Positions 1 through 11,682 of a stretch of DNA of 64,000 bases are shown here, one piece after another. The DNA comes from Chondrosia reniformis (taxonomy: Eukaryota; Porifera; Demospongiae; Chondrillida; Chondrillidae), in NCBI GenBank assembly GCA_947172415.1, contig OX359190.1, positions 4,278,001 to 4,342,000 on the forward strand. The letters run 5' to 3'. A program made the position numbers and the translations under genes. The notes beneath the pieces are model-generated. The model did no database searches. It saw nothing but the letters and a program-made list of their open reading frames with translations, and was not told where the DNA came from. Positions within the stretch are counted from its first letter, which is position 1. Every line of letters starts with the position of its first letter.

Positions 1-459
1 CCTTAGGGGAGACTTAGACCTCAAACTGAGGCTCTGATTCTGGTAGCCCAAGATGACGTGCTGCACACTAGGTGGTACTAAAATAGGATTCTGAGGAATT
101 GTAGCCTCCTAATGTGCAGAGAATGTGACAAGGCTATGGAAACAGTCAAACACATACTAAACATGTGTGAGCCCAAGGGATTTTCTCTCTGCAAGGAGAG
201 GCATGACCGGGCAATACTGATAGTGTTGTGGAGATGGTTGAAAGAATATAGATTCAAGCAGGAAGCGCCCTGGTACAAACTAGAAGCAAAACCAGTCTAT
301 GAGAATAGGTCTGTCAAAATCTTGTGGGATCCTAGTATCCCTACAGATGAAGAAATGACAGAAAGAAGGCCAGATTTAGTGGTTGAGGATCAGCTACTGC
401 TGACATGCGATTGGGGTAAAGCTTTTTCTTATAGTAACGATGGTCACCTACACAATTAG
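1..459 (+). pseudogene. LINE (non-LTR retrotransposon) ORF2 C-terminal tail
   Basis: The frame starting at base 1 encodes the typical end of a non-LTR reverse transcriptase: an upstream stretch resembling 'TEALILVAQDDVLHTRWY', then a C-x2-C...H...C knuckle ('CRECDKAMETVKHILNMC') and a tail with 'RPDLVVED' and 'CDWGKAF'. In full elements this zinc knuckle follows the RT domain. The frame has stops at codons 2 and 28, before the knuckle, so this is a dead 5'-truncated copy or one running out of the window. Family (RTE/CR1-like or other) cannot be set from this tail. The RT domain itself is outside the window or lost. Confidence 0.6.
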
Positions 460-484
460 ATGTAGTCCCTTCTCTTTTACTGTA

Positions 485-1035
485 ACATCTCTACACCAGT
501 TGGACAGCCAGATTCTGCCTGGAATTTGATTGAATGTAGCAATTATCAATAATATTTTGTTTAAACTTGTACGGAGGGCCAAGGTAATAGTCATCAAACA
601 GTTCCTCAAAATCAATGCAATCATTATCATCATCCTCATTTAAATCTTCAGCTTGGGGATTCAACTGGCTCGGAAGGGCAGTAGTGAGAGGATGTCGGAT
701 CTGGCTGGCTTGGGTGACTGACAAGGACTGTGGTGTCATGTACTGAGCAAATGCAAACCTCTGCTGTTGAAAAGGATAGTGGTATGGTGACTGCAAAGCT
801 GCTGCAGAGCCATTAGCGGTTGCTGAAATGATTGTCCATGGAAGTCACCATATGGTGTAGGCTGAGGTAAATTGGATGGATGGTTGACATATCCTGAAAC
901 TGATATGGGTTCATCAGAGGAGGTGGATCAAGTGAAATGTTGGATGGTTGCTGTGAAGTAGCCTGCTGCAGATGCTGTCCCTCATAAATGCTAGTTGCTG
1001 AGTAGGTGGATGACTGTATAATTGCAGTGGCAGCT
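485..1035 (-). pseudogene. decayed Q/P-rich protein gene (unrecognised)
   Basis: On the minus strand a glutamine/proline-rich, low-complexity protein can be followed over about 550 bp, but in more than one frame. The best block (about 825-491) begins after a plausible acceptor (TTTCAG|CAACCG) and reads through 'SPYHYPFQQQRFAFAQYM', then an acidic run 'NEDDDNDCIDFEELFDDYY', and stops at 491. Upstream blocks (850-1035) are also Q-rich ('QHLQQATSQQPSN') but lie in other frames. No domain is recognised. It is divergent from the repeat arm that starts at about 1063. It could be a decayed host gene or a transposon accessory ORF. Confidence 0.35.
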
Positions 1036-1062
1036 CACTGATTCTTTTTTAGACAAAGGCTG

Positions 1063-1560
1063 TAATGGGCTAACCCGCTTCAAACTTTGTCAGATGGCTG
1101 CCTCGGATAAGTGACAGGAGGAACACAGAACTTGGTGAGTGAAACTACAGCAATCGAGTTAACAGAAGCGATATGCATGTGTCTAAACAGTGTATCTGAA
1201 ACAGTTTGTTAGGGTAGGGTGTGGTTTAACAGAGGCATTCTATTGTTCTATGTCATTTATTTGTGTAGCTTTCTGTCAGTCATTACATTAAACAGTTTAA
1301 GTCCTTTTTCAGATGCGTTTATATGTGCAAGTCTTTTAAGCGACTCATTACAGTAGAACGCTAAGAAACACCTTAATTTGTAAAAGAGATAAGCTTATCA
1401 CTAGTGTTTGTTACACAGTATCAGTTAACAGAAAACCTAGGCTACGTTACTGTGTAGGATTCTTGCAATGACATACTTTGGTAGAAGTTATTTAAAGTTT
1501 GAAGTCCAAGTAGTGATAGCATGAAAGGTGTTAAGCCTTACTAAAAAGAAAACATTAACG
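1063..1560 (+). repeat. left arm of window-spanning inverted repeat
   Basis: This stretch matches the reverse complement of 63370-63812. Shared blocks include GGCTAACCCGCTTCAAA, CAGATGGCTGC, GTGAGTGAAACTACAGCAAT, GAAACAGTTTGTTAGGG, AAGCGACTCATTAC and CTTATCACTA. By eye identity is high (roughly 80%) over the first 370 bases and falls after about 1425. The outer boundary is sharp at GGCTAACCC. Each arm has an ATG GCT GCn TCG GAT AAG TGA start followed 11-20 bases later by a good donor (CTTG|GTGAGT), as if it were the 5' end of a multicopy transcription unit. Confidence 0.7.
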
Positions 1561-2540
1561 TTTGTCTATTAACAGAATTGCAGATAAGTGAAGGTTTGGA
1601 TTCTATTGCAAATAGTGCTGCTACACCATCTCCTATAATTATCTGTGTTGAAGACATCAATAACATTTACACCTATTATTTGATAATGGAAAAGATAGCA
1701 TTGGTTTCAGGTATATATTTTGAGATTCAGTAAAGCTGTGATGTTATGGTTCTCAGCCCACTACATACGTAATCTGGAGTATGAGAAGACCATTAGTGAA
1801 GTGGCTTTGTTTATTCAAGAGTTTGTCTTTGGTCTTCCAGGTGTTACCATAAAAAAGAGTGCTACTTATCTAATTATCTCGCACATAAAGGATTAAAAAT
1901 CTAGATTAGACTTGCAATATGATTCAACCTAAAAATGAATACTGTGTAATTCAAGTGAAGAGAACAATGTACTGAGAACTTTTATTTAAATACTAGACCA
2001 AAAGGAAGTTCTCAATCTTTGCTTGTTATTGCCAAACATTTACAGCCAACCATTTTGTATGCCTCCTTAGAAAGTACGCACAGTGTAACCCAGATAATTC
2101 GCCACAATTCGTTCAAGCACTTTTTGGCGGAATATTAAGTTTGATAGATGAACCAAATATCGTCAAAAATATATATTACGGAATAATATTTATAGCCAGT
2201 TAACATAACGATAAACGATGTGTTCCTGAGTTGCCGTCAAATGTTTCCTCTTATACTCACATATTGTTTTATTTTGGGCGATTTTCAAGTCAGTTGTGGA
2301 ATGCTAAGAGGCCATCTCATAGATCTACCTTGTATAATTAAAATCTTGACAAAAGCGGTGGCTTACGAAGGCTCTTACGACTGGCTCTCCTCCAATTGGA
2401 GGCTGCAATTAGTTACTATCTTGGAGAAGGGTTCGCCCAGTCTACAGTCAATACCTACCGTTCCCGAGAGCAGCAAGTACCTGAACTTTTGCCAAATCAC
2501 GGCTCTGCCCCCAGCACCAGCCTCTGAACACACCAGCTCA
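1560..2540. other. no gene seen
   Basis: AT-rich sequence without a convincing exon, strong repeat or RNA gene. The upstream edge is the fading end of the inverted-repeat arm. Confidence 0.5.
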
Positions 2541-3400
2541 AGCTATTTGCAATGTTCCAGGCTACAAAGGGTCTGCGATGACAAACTATCAAGACCTATC
2601 TGGCAGCAGTACGACAACTCTACCTCATCAGTTACCCAGATACCCCATTTTCAGATGAGAAGCGCCCTCACCTGCAGCTACTCCTGAAAGGAATAAAAAG
2701 AGCCACTTCTACATGCCCCAAGAAGGCTTGTCTTCCTATCATGCAATCCATACTACATAAGGTGTGGCAAGTGGTGCAAAGACTCCCCACCACAACTGAC
2801 ATATTGATGATTTGGGTAGCTATGTGCACCTGCTTGTTTGGCCTCTTGAGGCAGGGGAAGTTTGTTACCCCTCACCTAACAGTTAAAACAGTTTGTAGCA
2901 TTTGTGTCTGAGAGATGTAGCCATAGATTCTCTGGCAAATCCCATCAAGGTTTTCTCACCATTAAAGCCTCTAAGACACACCCACTGAGGTAAGGTGACA
3001 CCATTGCAATGGGAAGATAAGGCGATCTCTCTGCCCATGGACTGCCCTGCTTCCATGTGTGGCATTGAGGGATGAAACAACAGGCCGGCTGTTTATGTTC
3101 TCAGATGCTTCCTACCTGACCAGAGATCAGTTTGTCTGAGAGGTACGACGACTGCTAACGGAGGCAGGCATTGAGTCATCCCTGTATTCAGGTCACAGTT
3201 TCCCGATTGGGGCAGCTACAACAGCTGCACAGGTTGGCATGGAGGCAGCATTAATTCAGACATTTGGTCGTTGGAAGAGCTCAGCGTACCAACTGTACAT
3301 CAAGATCCCACCGGAGTATTTGGCATCCATCTCACTGGCTCTTGTCAATCAATCTCAGAGACCACTTCCAACATGATGCTAGTTCCATGTATGCAGATAC
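2540..3400 (+). pseudogene. fossil tyrosine recombinase (DIRS- or Crypton-like)
   Basis: About 860 bp keep the order of parts of a phage-integrase-type tyrosine recombinase of the kind found in DIRS retroelements and Cryptons: an N-terminal core-binding segment, a 'CLFGLLRQGK' block around 2845 (the first catalytic Arg region) and a C-terminal 'YSGHSFPIGAATTAAQ' block with 'FGRWKSSAYQLYI' (the His-x-x-Arg/Trp/Tyr region) at about 3190-3310. It is an old, broken copy with several breaks. No RT or RNase H was seen next to it, so DIRS versus Crypton cannot be settled. Confidence 0.65.
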
Positions 3401-3499
3401 AGACATTAGTAGCTTGGTTACTCTAAAGAACTGCTACCCAGTGCTACTGATGAGGAGTGGTATTCTCAGAAAAGGCCTTATAGCACAGTGGTAAACTTG

Positions 3500-4640
3500 A
3501 GTTTTCTGACACTTTTTACTACGAATTACCAAGGGGGGCGCAACCCTTTCTTCAAAGTCACGATGGCAAGACTATGTGAGTCCAATGTAGGTGTTAAAAC
3601 AGTTTATAATTTCCTTGTTTATAGCCACAATGTAAGATAACTACTTATAATAGCTAATAAGTATAGAGCCAGGCCCTACTTGGTCCGTGCCATATTTCAA
3701 ACGAACAACCTGGTAACCCAGATCATAGGGGAAACTCTTGATTCTAGATCGGGTGACTAAAGGTATATATATTTGGATAAAGATAATTATGTGAAGTAAA
3801 TATATAGGTATAAGGCTAAAAATGGCCACCTGGGAGATTTTATCGAAGATCAACAAAACATCAGGATTTAACATTAATTGGATTAGAGTGCAACAAGTAT
3901 TAATAGAACTAACTTTGTGTTCTCTATACATACATTGTACATCTGCTAAATTTTATAACGCAATAGAGCACTGTAATGAAAGATTATATACATACTGTAT
4001 ACTAATTTCTGAATAATCTGATTACGCAAGCATAATTGTTAAATTCTTTCATAAAATAACTTTAGAAAAGCCAATGCAAAAGTTACTTTGTCCGGAAAGC
4101 AATTATGACTATGCATATTGTACCATCTTTGATGTCCAAGGAACACACAAAACAACGATACTTCATTATGTTGTTCCAAAGAGCTACATCCAAGTCAGAA
4201 ACAAACTCCATAATGGGTTGAATTAAATGAAACTTGAAATCCCTATTTATATAATATATGTAAATTCACTCTTGGCTATATACTGTAAAAAAACTTTATA
4301 TTGTAACCACTCTCATATTTTGTTAGTGAAACATCTAGCCATTGCAATCCCATAGAGTACAGATCATAACAAAGGTTATGCAGTTAATGCTTATCAATTA
4401 CCGGATTTCAATTAACTTTTAAACAAAATAAATAAAAATATCAATGGCTGTAGTGACAAATAAACGTACAACAATTCATGAAGCACCTGTACCAAAGCCT
4501 ATATCATATTGCACACACAGGCGCCATTTGGCTGTTCCGCGTTAAATTGTGTTAATTTCTAATATCTAAGTTAATTTCTCAGCATAGGAATAACTAATGC
4601 CTTTAAAATTTATATTTCATGTCTTTATGGTTAGAATAAT
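3500..4640. other. no gene seen
   Basis: AT-rich spacer. Short ORFs on both strands around 3641-4016 show no domain, no good splice context and no repeat partner in the window. Confidence 0.45.
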
Positions 4641-4666
4641 AGTTTTATTATGAAGGGCATCGAATA

Positions 4667-4735
4667 ACAAGTAGTTCGAGTTTAAAAACTCGTGGGGCTG
4701 CCGCCCCCCAAATTTACTCGAACTACTTGGCCGCA
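4667..4735. repeat. hairpin repeat copy 1 (CAAGTAGTTCGAGTTTA family)
   Basis: The arms CAAGTAGTTCGAGTTTA and ...TACTCGAACTACTTGG face each other around a G/C-rich centre (GGGGC..GCCCC). Related copies lie at 13026-13072, 17990-18055, 40085-40150 (opposite orientation), 52474-52545 and 54704-54775. In copies 1, 3 and 4 the arm is followed by a shared tail containing ATTCTTAATCCTAACGATTG (extending here to about 4782). It behaves like a small MITE or a mobile foldback module. Confidence 0.75.
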
Positions 4736-4994
4736 TCGTTGGGCTTTGATATACTATTCTTAATCCTAACGATTGAGGACGCTTAAGTGTCCTGAAAATT
4801 ATAAATAACGACAGAAACGCTTCGTTAACTAAAGCTTCCTGAACGCCGCCATTTGCAAAAACGATGTATTGACGTATAAATTAAGTGTTACAAAAGTTGC
4901 GTATGAACTCGTATTATACATAATTCGACGTATAAAATGTGTTATAATAGTTGCGTATGAACTCGTATTATATATATATTTATATATATATATA

Positions 4995-5640
4995 TATATC
5001 AGGGAGTACGGTAGTACTCCCTATGTAGGGATGACACGGTTTTTTTCGTTTTCCCCATACATTGGTATAGGAGCGAAATCCCGAAATAGGCCGAAAATCG
5101 ACAAAACAAGGCTATGTATAGCTAAATATACAATATACATACTCTAAATAGACCTTAAAAGCAAGCGAATATGTCCCGCTGGCGAAATAATAAACTTTAA
5201 AAATTCCCATTTTCGTCTTCTTCATATTCTTCTTCTTCTTCTTATTCTTCGTCAGCCATAACTAAAAAACTATATAAGCTTTTGGACTAATTGTTACACG
5301 AAACTACTGCAAATTTTCCGAGCTGTATTCTTTTGTAGAAGCGAGAGCGATAACGCTATTATTGAGCATGGCGGTTTTCATGACCCTAGAGTCAAGGCCT
5401 CAATAAAGTCGCCATTTTAATGACGTCATAATCAGTCGAAGATTGCGAAACCAAAATGATTTTAATTATACGAATCTAATTCCTAGCCCATGCTCCATAA
5501 AAAGTACAGAAACTAGAAATATTAAAAATTTTCTACAAAAATAGTGAAGATGTAGGGATGGTATAAAAAGTAGAGAAACAAGAAAGGGATGTTACACAGT
5601 GAAGCATTAGCTATACATGAATCCTACAAGCCATACATAA
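4995..5640 (+). repeat. foldback/MITE repeat R1, full-length copy
   Basis: About 640 bp, from CAGGGAGTACGGTAGTACTC to the block GTGAAGCATTAGCTATACATG. It is matched in reverse orientation by 11806-12418, including the run AATAAACTTTAAAAATTCCC, the TTC-rich microsatellite and GTAGGGATG near both ends. Partial copies are at 11683-11805, 18828-18975 and 20680-20850. The 92-codon ORF inside is not conserved as protein and is not a gene. Confidence 0.75.
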
Positions 5641-6290
5641 ATCGCGTTATGAAAACAATAGAGACCCTAAAAAGTTTTTCTTTCGAAATTCTCTTCCGAA
5701 TTAGCACCTGTTTACAACACGCATGTGGTTTGTGCTTAGTTCTTAGAAGAGCTACAGCCAATTTCTGTACATCATTGGAATCCTTATAGGTTAAACTGAA
5801 AATTTGTTGGCCTCTGTTTTCATACAATTTTTCTTTCTTGAAATAATAAAGAAAATGTCACTATTAAGCATAATTAACAAGCACAAATTCGGCCACAACA
5901 TTTACATGTATATGAAGGAAAAGGACTTTGTAAAACCAAATATCTGGCTATCTTGAACTATTCTATAGTGCATTTCATTCAAAACTTCCACATTCATATT
6001 GCAACCTAAAATTAACTAACAGCTCTGATAAAATAGAAATATTTTGGTTTTGGTAACGTAGAATCCAAATCTGTCATTTTAAATCAAAAACGATTGGTGT
6101 TAAGCATAGTTTCGTTATTAGCCATTAAATATTTTGATAGCTATGACATCAGGATGCGTTGCTACGGTTATGAATGACGTCAAACCGCAAAATCCGGATA
6201 TTTCTGCCATATTTTGAGACATCAAAGTCCTTCGTCTATTAATATAGTTTATTTCGCTGGCTTTTATGTCATCGTTCGTAGTCATTTCAA
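5640..6290. other. no gene seen; possible promoter of the next exon
   Basis: AT-rich spacer upstream of the exon that starts at 6301. No unambiguous core promoter was found. Confidence 0.35.
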
Positions 6291-6300
6291 AGCTTTAATC

Positions 6301-6596
6301 ATGCTAAAGAAGACACAAAGAAGTTTAAAGAATAAGATGGAACAGATGCCCGAAATAAAGAAATTCAGACCAAACAAAGAGGAAAAAAATCCAAGTCTTG
6401 CCGATTTGTCTCTACAAAGTAATTCTGAAGTGTTTATATCTACAATGCCAGTTCCAGAAAATGTCGAAAATGAGAGCTATGTTAATGAAGACTCAGACAA
6501 GGAATTGACACATGCAGAATCCCATAAAATAATTTTTGAGGCAATCACTGACAACAATAAAGACGTTTTAAGTGAAAATATAGATGGCAACATCAG
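6301..6596 (+). CDS. first coding exon of an unrecognised host gene
   Basis: An open exon with an ATG at 6301 ('MLKKTQRSLKNKMEQMPEIK') and a good donor at CATCAG|GTATGT. The encoded ~98 residues are basic at the start and acidic and polar later, with no domain that I know. A pogo-type element lies in the sequence after the donor. A possible continuation starts after the acceptor at 7731-7733, but neither frame there is convincing, so the rest of the gene is unassigned. The open frame also extends upstream to 6214 from a non-ATG start; the ATG at 6301 was preferred because exon-like composition starts there. Confidence 0.4.
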
Positions 6597-6679
6597 GTAT
6601 GTCATGAAATTATTCTTATCGAAGGGATTTGTAAAGCCTGCTTTGAATTACTGTCTTTACTGTCTTTAGAAGTGAAATA

Positions 6680-7549
6680 CAGTCAAACTCTGATAATGAG
6701 TACCACCTTGGGGAACCAAAAAAGTACTCATTATCCAAGGTAGTCAATATCCATAATTCTAAATTAATACAATGTTCATGCATGCAGTATAACAACGTAC
6801 ATTAAGCAGGGAAATAGTCATCTAAAGTTGTTTGCTTCTGTTTGAAAGTAATAAAGAATTTTTCAAGCCTGTATACTGCTTGGATATCTTCTGAATTATC
6901 AGAGGTGTTGTTACAAATCGTTTGTTAATGTCCCAGTATTTTGATAGTCAGAATTGGTTGGGCAAATAAGCATCAGCATCATCTCCTTCAACAACAATAG
7001 AGCCACACACACTGGCAACGATGTCTTCATCAGTTAAAGTGCCAGCAGTCTCCAGATCATTGGCAATGTTTGTAAAGTCATCTAATTGGCCTTCAATATG
7101 GACACCACTAGTCCTCAAATCATCTAGGGCTCCAGCAAGATTGGGTGAAGAATTGTGTTCGTGCAGAGCTCCAGGGATTCGTACTGATGCTTAAACATTT
7201 CTCTTAGCTTTCGAATTGTGTTAAATGTTGTCTTCAGTAGACCTAAACTATGGCATTTGTCTATTTGTTTCTCTCCTTTTTATCCTTCAATACAATCGAA
7301 TTCTTCTTGGATTTACTTGAGAAGTAGCCATTCCTTTTCTTTCAGTTGCAGAAGTACGCATTAATCAAAAAAATACCATTTTATTGAATTTTACAGTATG
7401 TGTTAACTGAAAATACGCAATATACGGGTACGCACTATACGATGAAATTCATTAATCACAGAATAGGAAGTGATCCTTGTTCTTAAGATACAGTATGTAT
7501 TAACCGAGAGTACGCATTATCCCAGGTACCTCCTAAACGAGTTCAACTG
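6680..7549 (-). mobile_element. pogo/Tigger-like DNA transposon remnant
   Basis: Ends CAGTCAAACTC (6680) and GAGTTCAACTG (to 7549) form a terminal inverted repeat flanked by TA on both sides (6678-6679 and 7550-7551), the target-site rule of the Tc1/mariner-pogo group. The interior minus strand has a decayed frame resembling the C-terminal part of a Tigger DDE transposase ('EDIVASVCGSIV', 'LDDLRTSGVHIEGQLDD'). Subterminal GTACTCATTATC-type motifs recur near both ends. At 870 bp it is internally deleted and not autonomous. Confidence 0.7.
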
Positions 7550-7659
7550 TATGAGTTGATTGACTTTTAAATCGAAAGCCTGTAGTAAACTTTAATCTTA
7601 CTGTTGAGTTTGTGTACCTGTTTCCTCCATCTACGCATGTATTAAAGTCTAAAATGGTT

Positions 7660-9700
7660 TGTGTGTGAATATGTTTTGTATCCAAAGGTAACTATACTAT
7701 ACTGGCATCCTACTAGCTTTGAATTAACATTAGAAGATGCTATAGTAAATTACAAAGACTGGATAAGGGATCAATCAGATCAGGCCTTACTAAATGCATA
7801 CCCTATACACATTTCACGAGTTACAGCCTGGAATTCGTTAACCTAAGTATACTAAGGGCTATTTGGATTGCCTCGAAAGGGAAGATGTAGTTAAGGATCA
7901 CAAAATATTTCTACAAAAAAGTGAAGATACTAGAGGACACACACTTCTCACCACTACCATGCTCAGATGGCATTCAGCCATACACTATGGGCATTAACAT
8001 TACACCTACACATATAGTTACAATTAACCATGATGAAAGAGCGTTTCACTCAAAAGAAGGTATAGCACAAGAGGATGGATAGAGAAGGGAAAACAACCAC
8101 TATTTCCTAAGGGAAAGGGAAGGGGACTTATGATAAGTGGTTTTATGATAGAGAGAGTAGAGGACAAGACTAATTCGGTGTCAAAAGCTGTGGTTAACCA
8201 CAATGTTTGTTTAAACGCGGAGCACAAAGGACTAGTCCGGCCCTAACCCCTAGGTATTGCAGCAATGTTTGTTTAACAGCGCAGAGGTCAAGCAGAAATA
8301 GATGACAATGTTTACAAGCATACGATTAGCACCAAAAGCTACAATAGTTCTAATTTCGAAGTGACCATACTATCCTGCGCAAATAGATGGGCCAAATGGG
8401 ACTGGAAATAGGAAATTTGCAGCAGTGATTATGATATTAAGAAAACAGAAAGTCTCCTGTTTTTGCTCCTTAAATACAGGCTATATCGGCTATTGTAACG
8501 TTTGTAAGTTGCTAAATTTAGTCACCTTACCATGCATAATCTTATGCCTTCACAACGATGCAGTACAACTGTTACAGTGCCTTAAGAAGATGGTGGCATC
8601 ACTGCTATTGGTTCCCCACTGCAGTAAGTACTCTAGCTATGCATATATAGGTTACCATTACCGGACTTCTCTTTTTTAGATTAAGCAGCTGCAAACAACA
8701 AATCAACTTATAAACTTGGCTAACTTTTAAAGATTTAAACATTTTATTTTCACCTTTCCCTTTTAATATGATGTTAATGCGCTAACTAATTTCAAGATTA
8801 AAGGCTCCATATTCAAACCTTCTTCAACAAATCTAAATACAATAACTTTTCTAAGACTCAACTACCGCAGCCACATTTTCTTTCAAAGTCATCATCCCTT
8901 CCTACACTAATAATTGGGACCAGAAGAGACCGGAAATATGAAGTCTGAAAATATCAAAATGACGAGGAGAAGCCAAAACCTGCTTCTTATTTTAGACCTA
9001 GTAGCGTCAGTGTAACAAAGTAACTTAATGATTTTAACATTTTATCCAATTTTCATGTTATTTTTGTCTGTTTGCCTGTCTGTTTGACTGTTATGAACAA
9101 ATAAAAATAAAAACAATTCTGAATTTCGCTAGTTTTTATTTATGGTTTGAGGTTTCTACTTTCGCTATCATTTTTGTATAAAAAATTGCTCTAGTGTATT
9201 GCAGAGAAGAATGTTTTATCATCTTTCAAAAAATGTTTAAACAATAAAATTTTGTATTTTAGAGGACTACGTAATGAAAGTAAAAAAGTACGATTTCAAA
9301 AATAGTTCAGGAAAATATTGTCCCTGTCGGGACCCACAGTTCTTAAAATATTAAGGATAACATGCTGCAATTGCTGTGTACGCTGTGCGTTAAAAAGAGC
9401 TTAGACACATAGGCAGGTATGACATATACAAACCACAGCCGAACACAAAATGGTGGTCAGAAACTACTGTCTTTAACCATATTTCCTCATTTTGCTTTAG
9501 ATTGGAGATCAAAAAAAGTTATCTTTAAGAATTATAACTTTTACAATATGTCAGTTTTTTATTGATTTTATTTCTCAGTTATTCTTAGATCAAAATACCG
9601 AATCTTCAGTCAGGCATGCATAAAATGTTTCAGTTGAATAGGCGGATATGTAGACATCATTTTAAAGGGGAAATGACATCAAAATTTTTTGTTACTATTT
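7660..9700. other. no confident gene
   Basis: AT-rich. A 61-codon open frame at 7661-7846 may be an exon (acceptor TTAG at 7731-7733) but shows no domain. A ~30-bp fragment of repeat R1 lies near 7905. Nothing else is supported. Confidence 0.4.
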
Positions 9701-9895
9701 TTTGCATAAATTGGCAGGGGTCTGTTAGTAACAAGGAATAGTAGTGTCAGTAACAAAATTACTTACCTGGAAGAAGAATACGGAAGCGTCAAAATCAACC
9801 ATCGTGGCAGGCATGTTTTTTTGCGGTTGCACGTAAAAAAACCTCACTGATAGCCTTGCGTTACAGCCGTGGTTAGGTCATATCAGTTCGAGTTG

Positions 9896-10480
9896 ACTTA
9901 TAGTGGCAGCGAGGCCGAAGAAGACTCAGAATTGACTTCTTCTGTGAACGAAACATAGACAGAACAGAACGGGAGTGAAGATGATGTTTCGATTTGGTGC
10001 TCTTGTGGCAAATGTTCGAGAATGGAACGGCAAATAGAAAACTTTAGTTGCCAAGCGATTCCAGGAGTGCAAGCTAAAGTGGAAGCCACACACAGATGTA
10101 TTACGGAAGGGGAGGCTTTTAGCGCAGTCGTTTTGAATGAAGCTGCTCTTGAAACCGCACTTGGGGGTATGATGGACGTTGGATTTGCCCCATTACCCCA
10201 ATAAATATACATATAATTACGTATAGGTGTTTAACTGATTAAATATTCTTCTTCGATGCCCATACCCACAAGTGCTCTTTCTTCAATGCCTTTAAGATCC
10301 TATCGACTTGCTGCATACAGACAGTTTACATGGCACACACATTCCAAGGTGGGGATAAAAGTCTGTAAAGTAATACCATCTTACGCTGTAATAGCCATTA
10401 GGAATTCCTTTCCAGAGCAATCAGGAGTATATGTAGGATTTAAAGAACATTTAGTCAATCTAGAATATCCATGGTAGTGT
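9896..10480 (+). pseudogene. P2X7-type C-terminal zinc domain protein (two-part)
   Basis: Two blocks match the P2X7 intracellular (ballast/zinc) domain that in invertebrates also occurs in stand-alone or transposon-borne proteins. Block 1 (about 9896-10204) has an acidic lead, 'WCSCGKCSRM' and 'HRCITEGEAFSAVVLNEAAL'. Block 2 (about 10290-10477) has 'YRLAAYRQFTWHTHSKVG', 'VIPSYAVIAIRNSFPEQSG' and 'YVGFKEHL'. The gap between them may be an intron, though block 1 reads into a stop at 10202-10204. The acidic lead contains an in-frame TAG near 9956, so the copy looks inactive or is spliced around it. No P2X channel domain is present. Confidence 0.6.
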
Positions 10481-10741
10481 AGTATGTCCCCTCACTGACC
10501 AGTTAGTGTATGTGTTCACACTTACATGTTAGCTTAATTATATGATTATGTTATTAACAGAAGTAACATGTTTTAGTGTCCTCGTGTTAGTAATCGTTTT
10601 GAGTTCTTGTAGCTGTACCTTGATTGAATAGTATTGCTGTTCATCGCGGTGTTGTCGGACGCTAGTTATATCCTCTGCCTATCTCCAAGTAATCGTTCGT
10701 CCCCAACCTTTTTACACTGGTGCCGAAACCCGGGAATGGCA

Positions 10742-11524
10742 GCAGATTATCATGGTTATTTTTAATGCCCTCTTTGGTCAACTTCTTTGTGACACTTTTG
10801 CTAACATGCCAAACATCAAATTGATGGTCGATATTTGGGTAATCTGCTCTTACAAAGGCAGATATTTGTTGTGTCTATCAGTAGCAAGGGTACCAACATT
10901 TAAATTAAATTCATTAAGAACCTTGTTAAGGCATCGTCTCAAGCCCTCTTTCTCCATAGTTCCTGAGCTGCCAGTGTCAGTGACCTATACCATACTGTAA
11001 TCTAAGATGAGACCTGATGAATTGTCCATTAAAGAATATGTACAATACTTTGCACAATATCCAGGACTATCACAACGGCCATCACCAGATAAATTGAGAG
11101 CACCCTCATCTTGTAGTATTTCAGTTATTACTATGTGGGTCTCTTTGTAGAATGAATTTACTATAGGGAATAATCGTGCCTCTTGTATTCTGTAAAAAGT
11201 ACGTTCAGTAAATAATTTAAGATTCAGTAAGTTGGCTATAGTGACACATTTGATATATGTTAGCCCAGAGAACAGTATGGCACCTGCTAACAATAAATCA
11301 CCTGCAGGTGCCTTACCTACAAGAGGTTGAACCTGCCAATATAGTGTATGGTCATCAGGACAATTTCCCTTGATAACCAGTAGTGTACCACACAAAGAAG
11401 TGCTCAAAGCGGTATCCTGCCCACATGATCTACAATATCTTAATAAAGGGACCAAGGCTGATTCGAATACAGTGAACTTGCCGACCATGCGTCTCAGTGT
11501 AAGACCGACAGCAATTGGCCTCAC
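10742..11524 (-). pseudogene. DDE transposase fragment, probably Kolobok-like
   Basis: The minus-strand block 11524-10985 contains a DDE-type core with 'LSGDGRCDSPGYCAKYCTYS', matching a family of animal transposases with GDGRCDSPGxSAKYxTYT. Downstream (10980-10745), in a shifted frame, come 'GTLATDRHNKY' and pieces of the expected xHQFDVWHxxKS block, so first- and second-Asp regions are both represented. N-terminal blocks ('LFTERTFYRIQEARL', 'LYWQVQPLVGKAPAGDLLL') also fit. It is broken by at least one frameshift and a stop. I assign Kolobok only tentatively; no TTAA-flanked TIR was identified. Confidence 0.55.
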
Positions 11525-11682
11525 ACCTCCATCTTCTTGGATAGTGCAGTTAAGGAGGTACCAAACAGAAATTCATGAATGCCCGGGGGTATGTTGCCAG
11601 ACAACAGTAGATTGATGAATGATGTCAATGATGAATTTGGTGGATATATAAACATACACCAACCCAAAGGAAACTCATAAAG

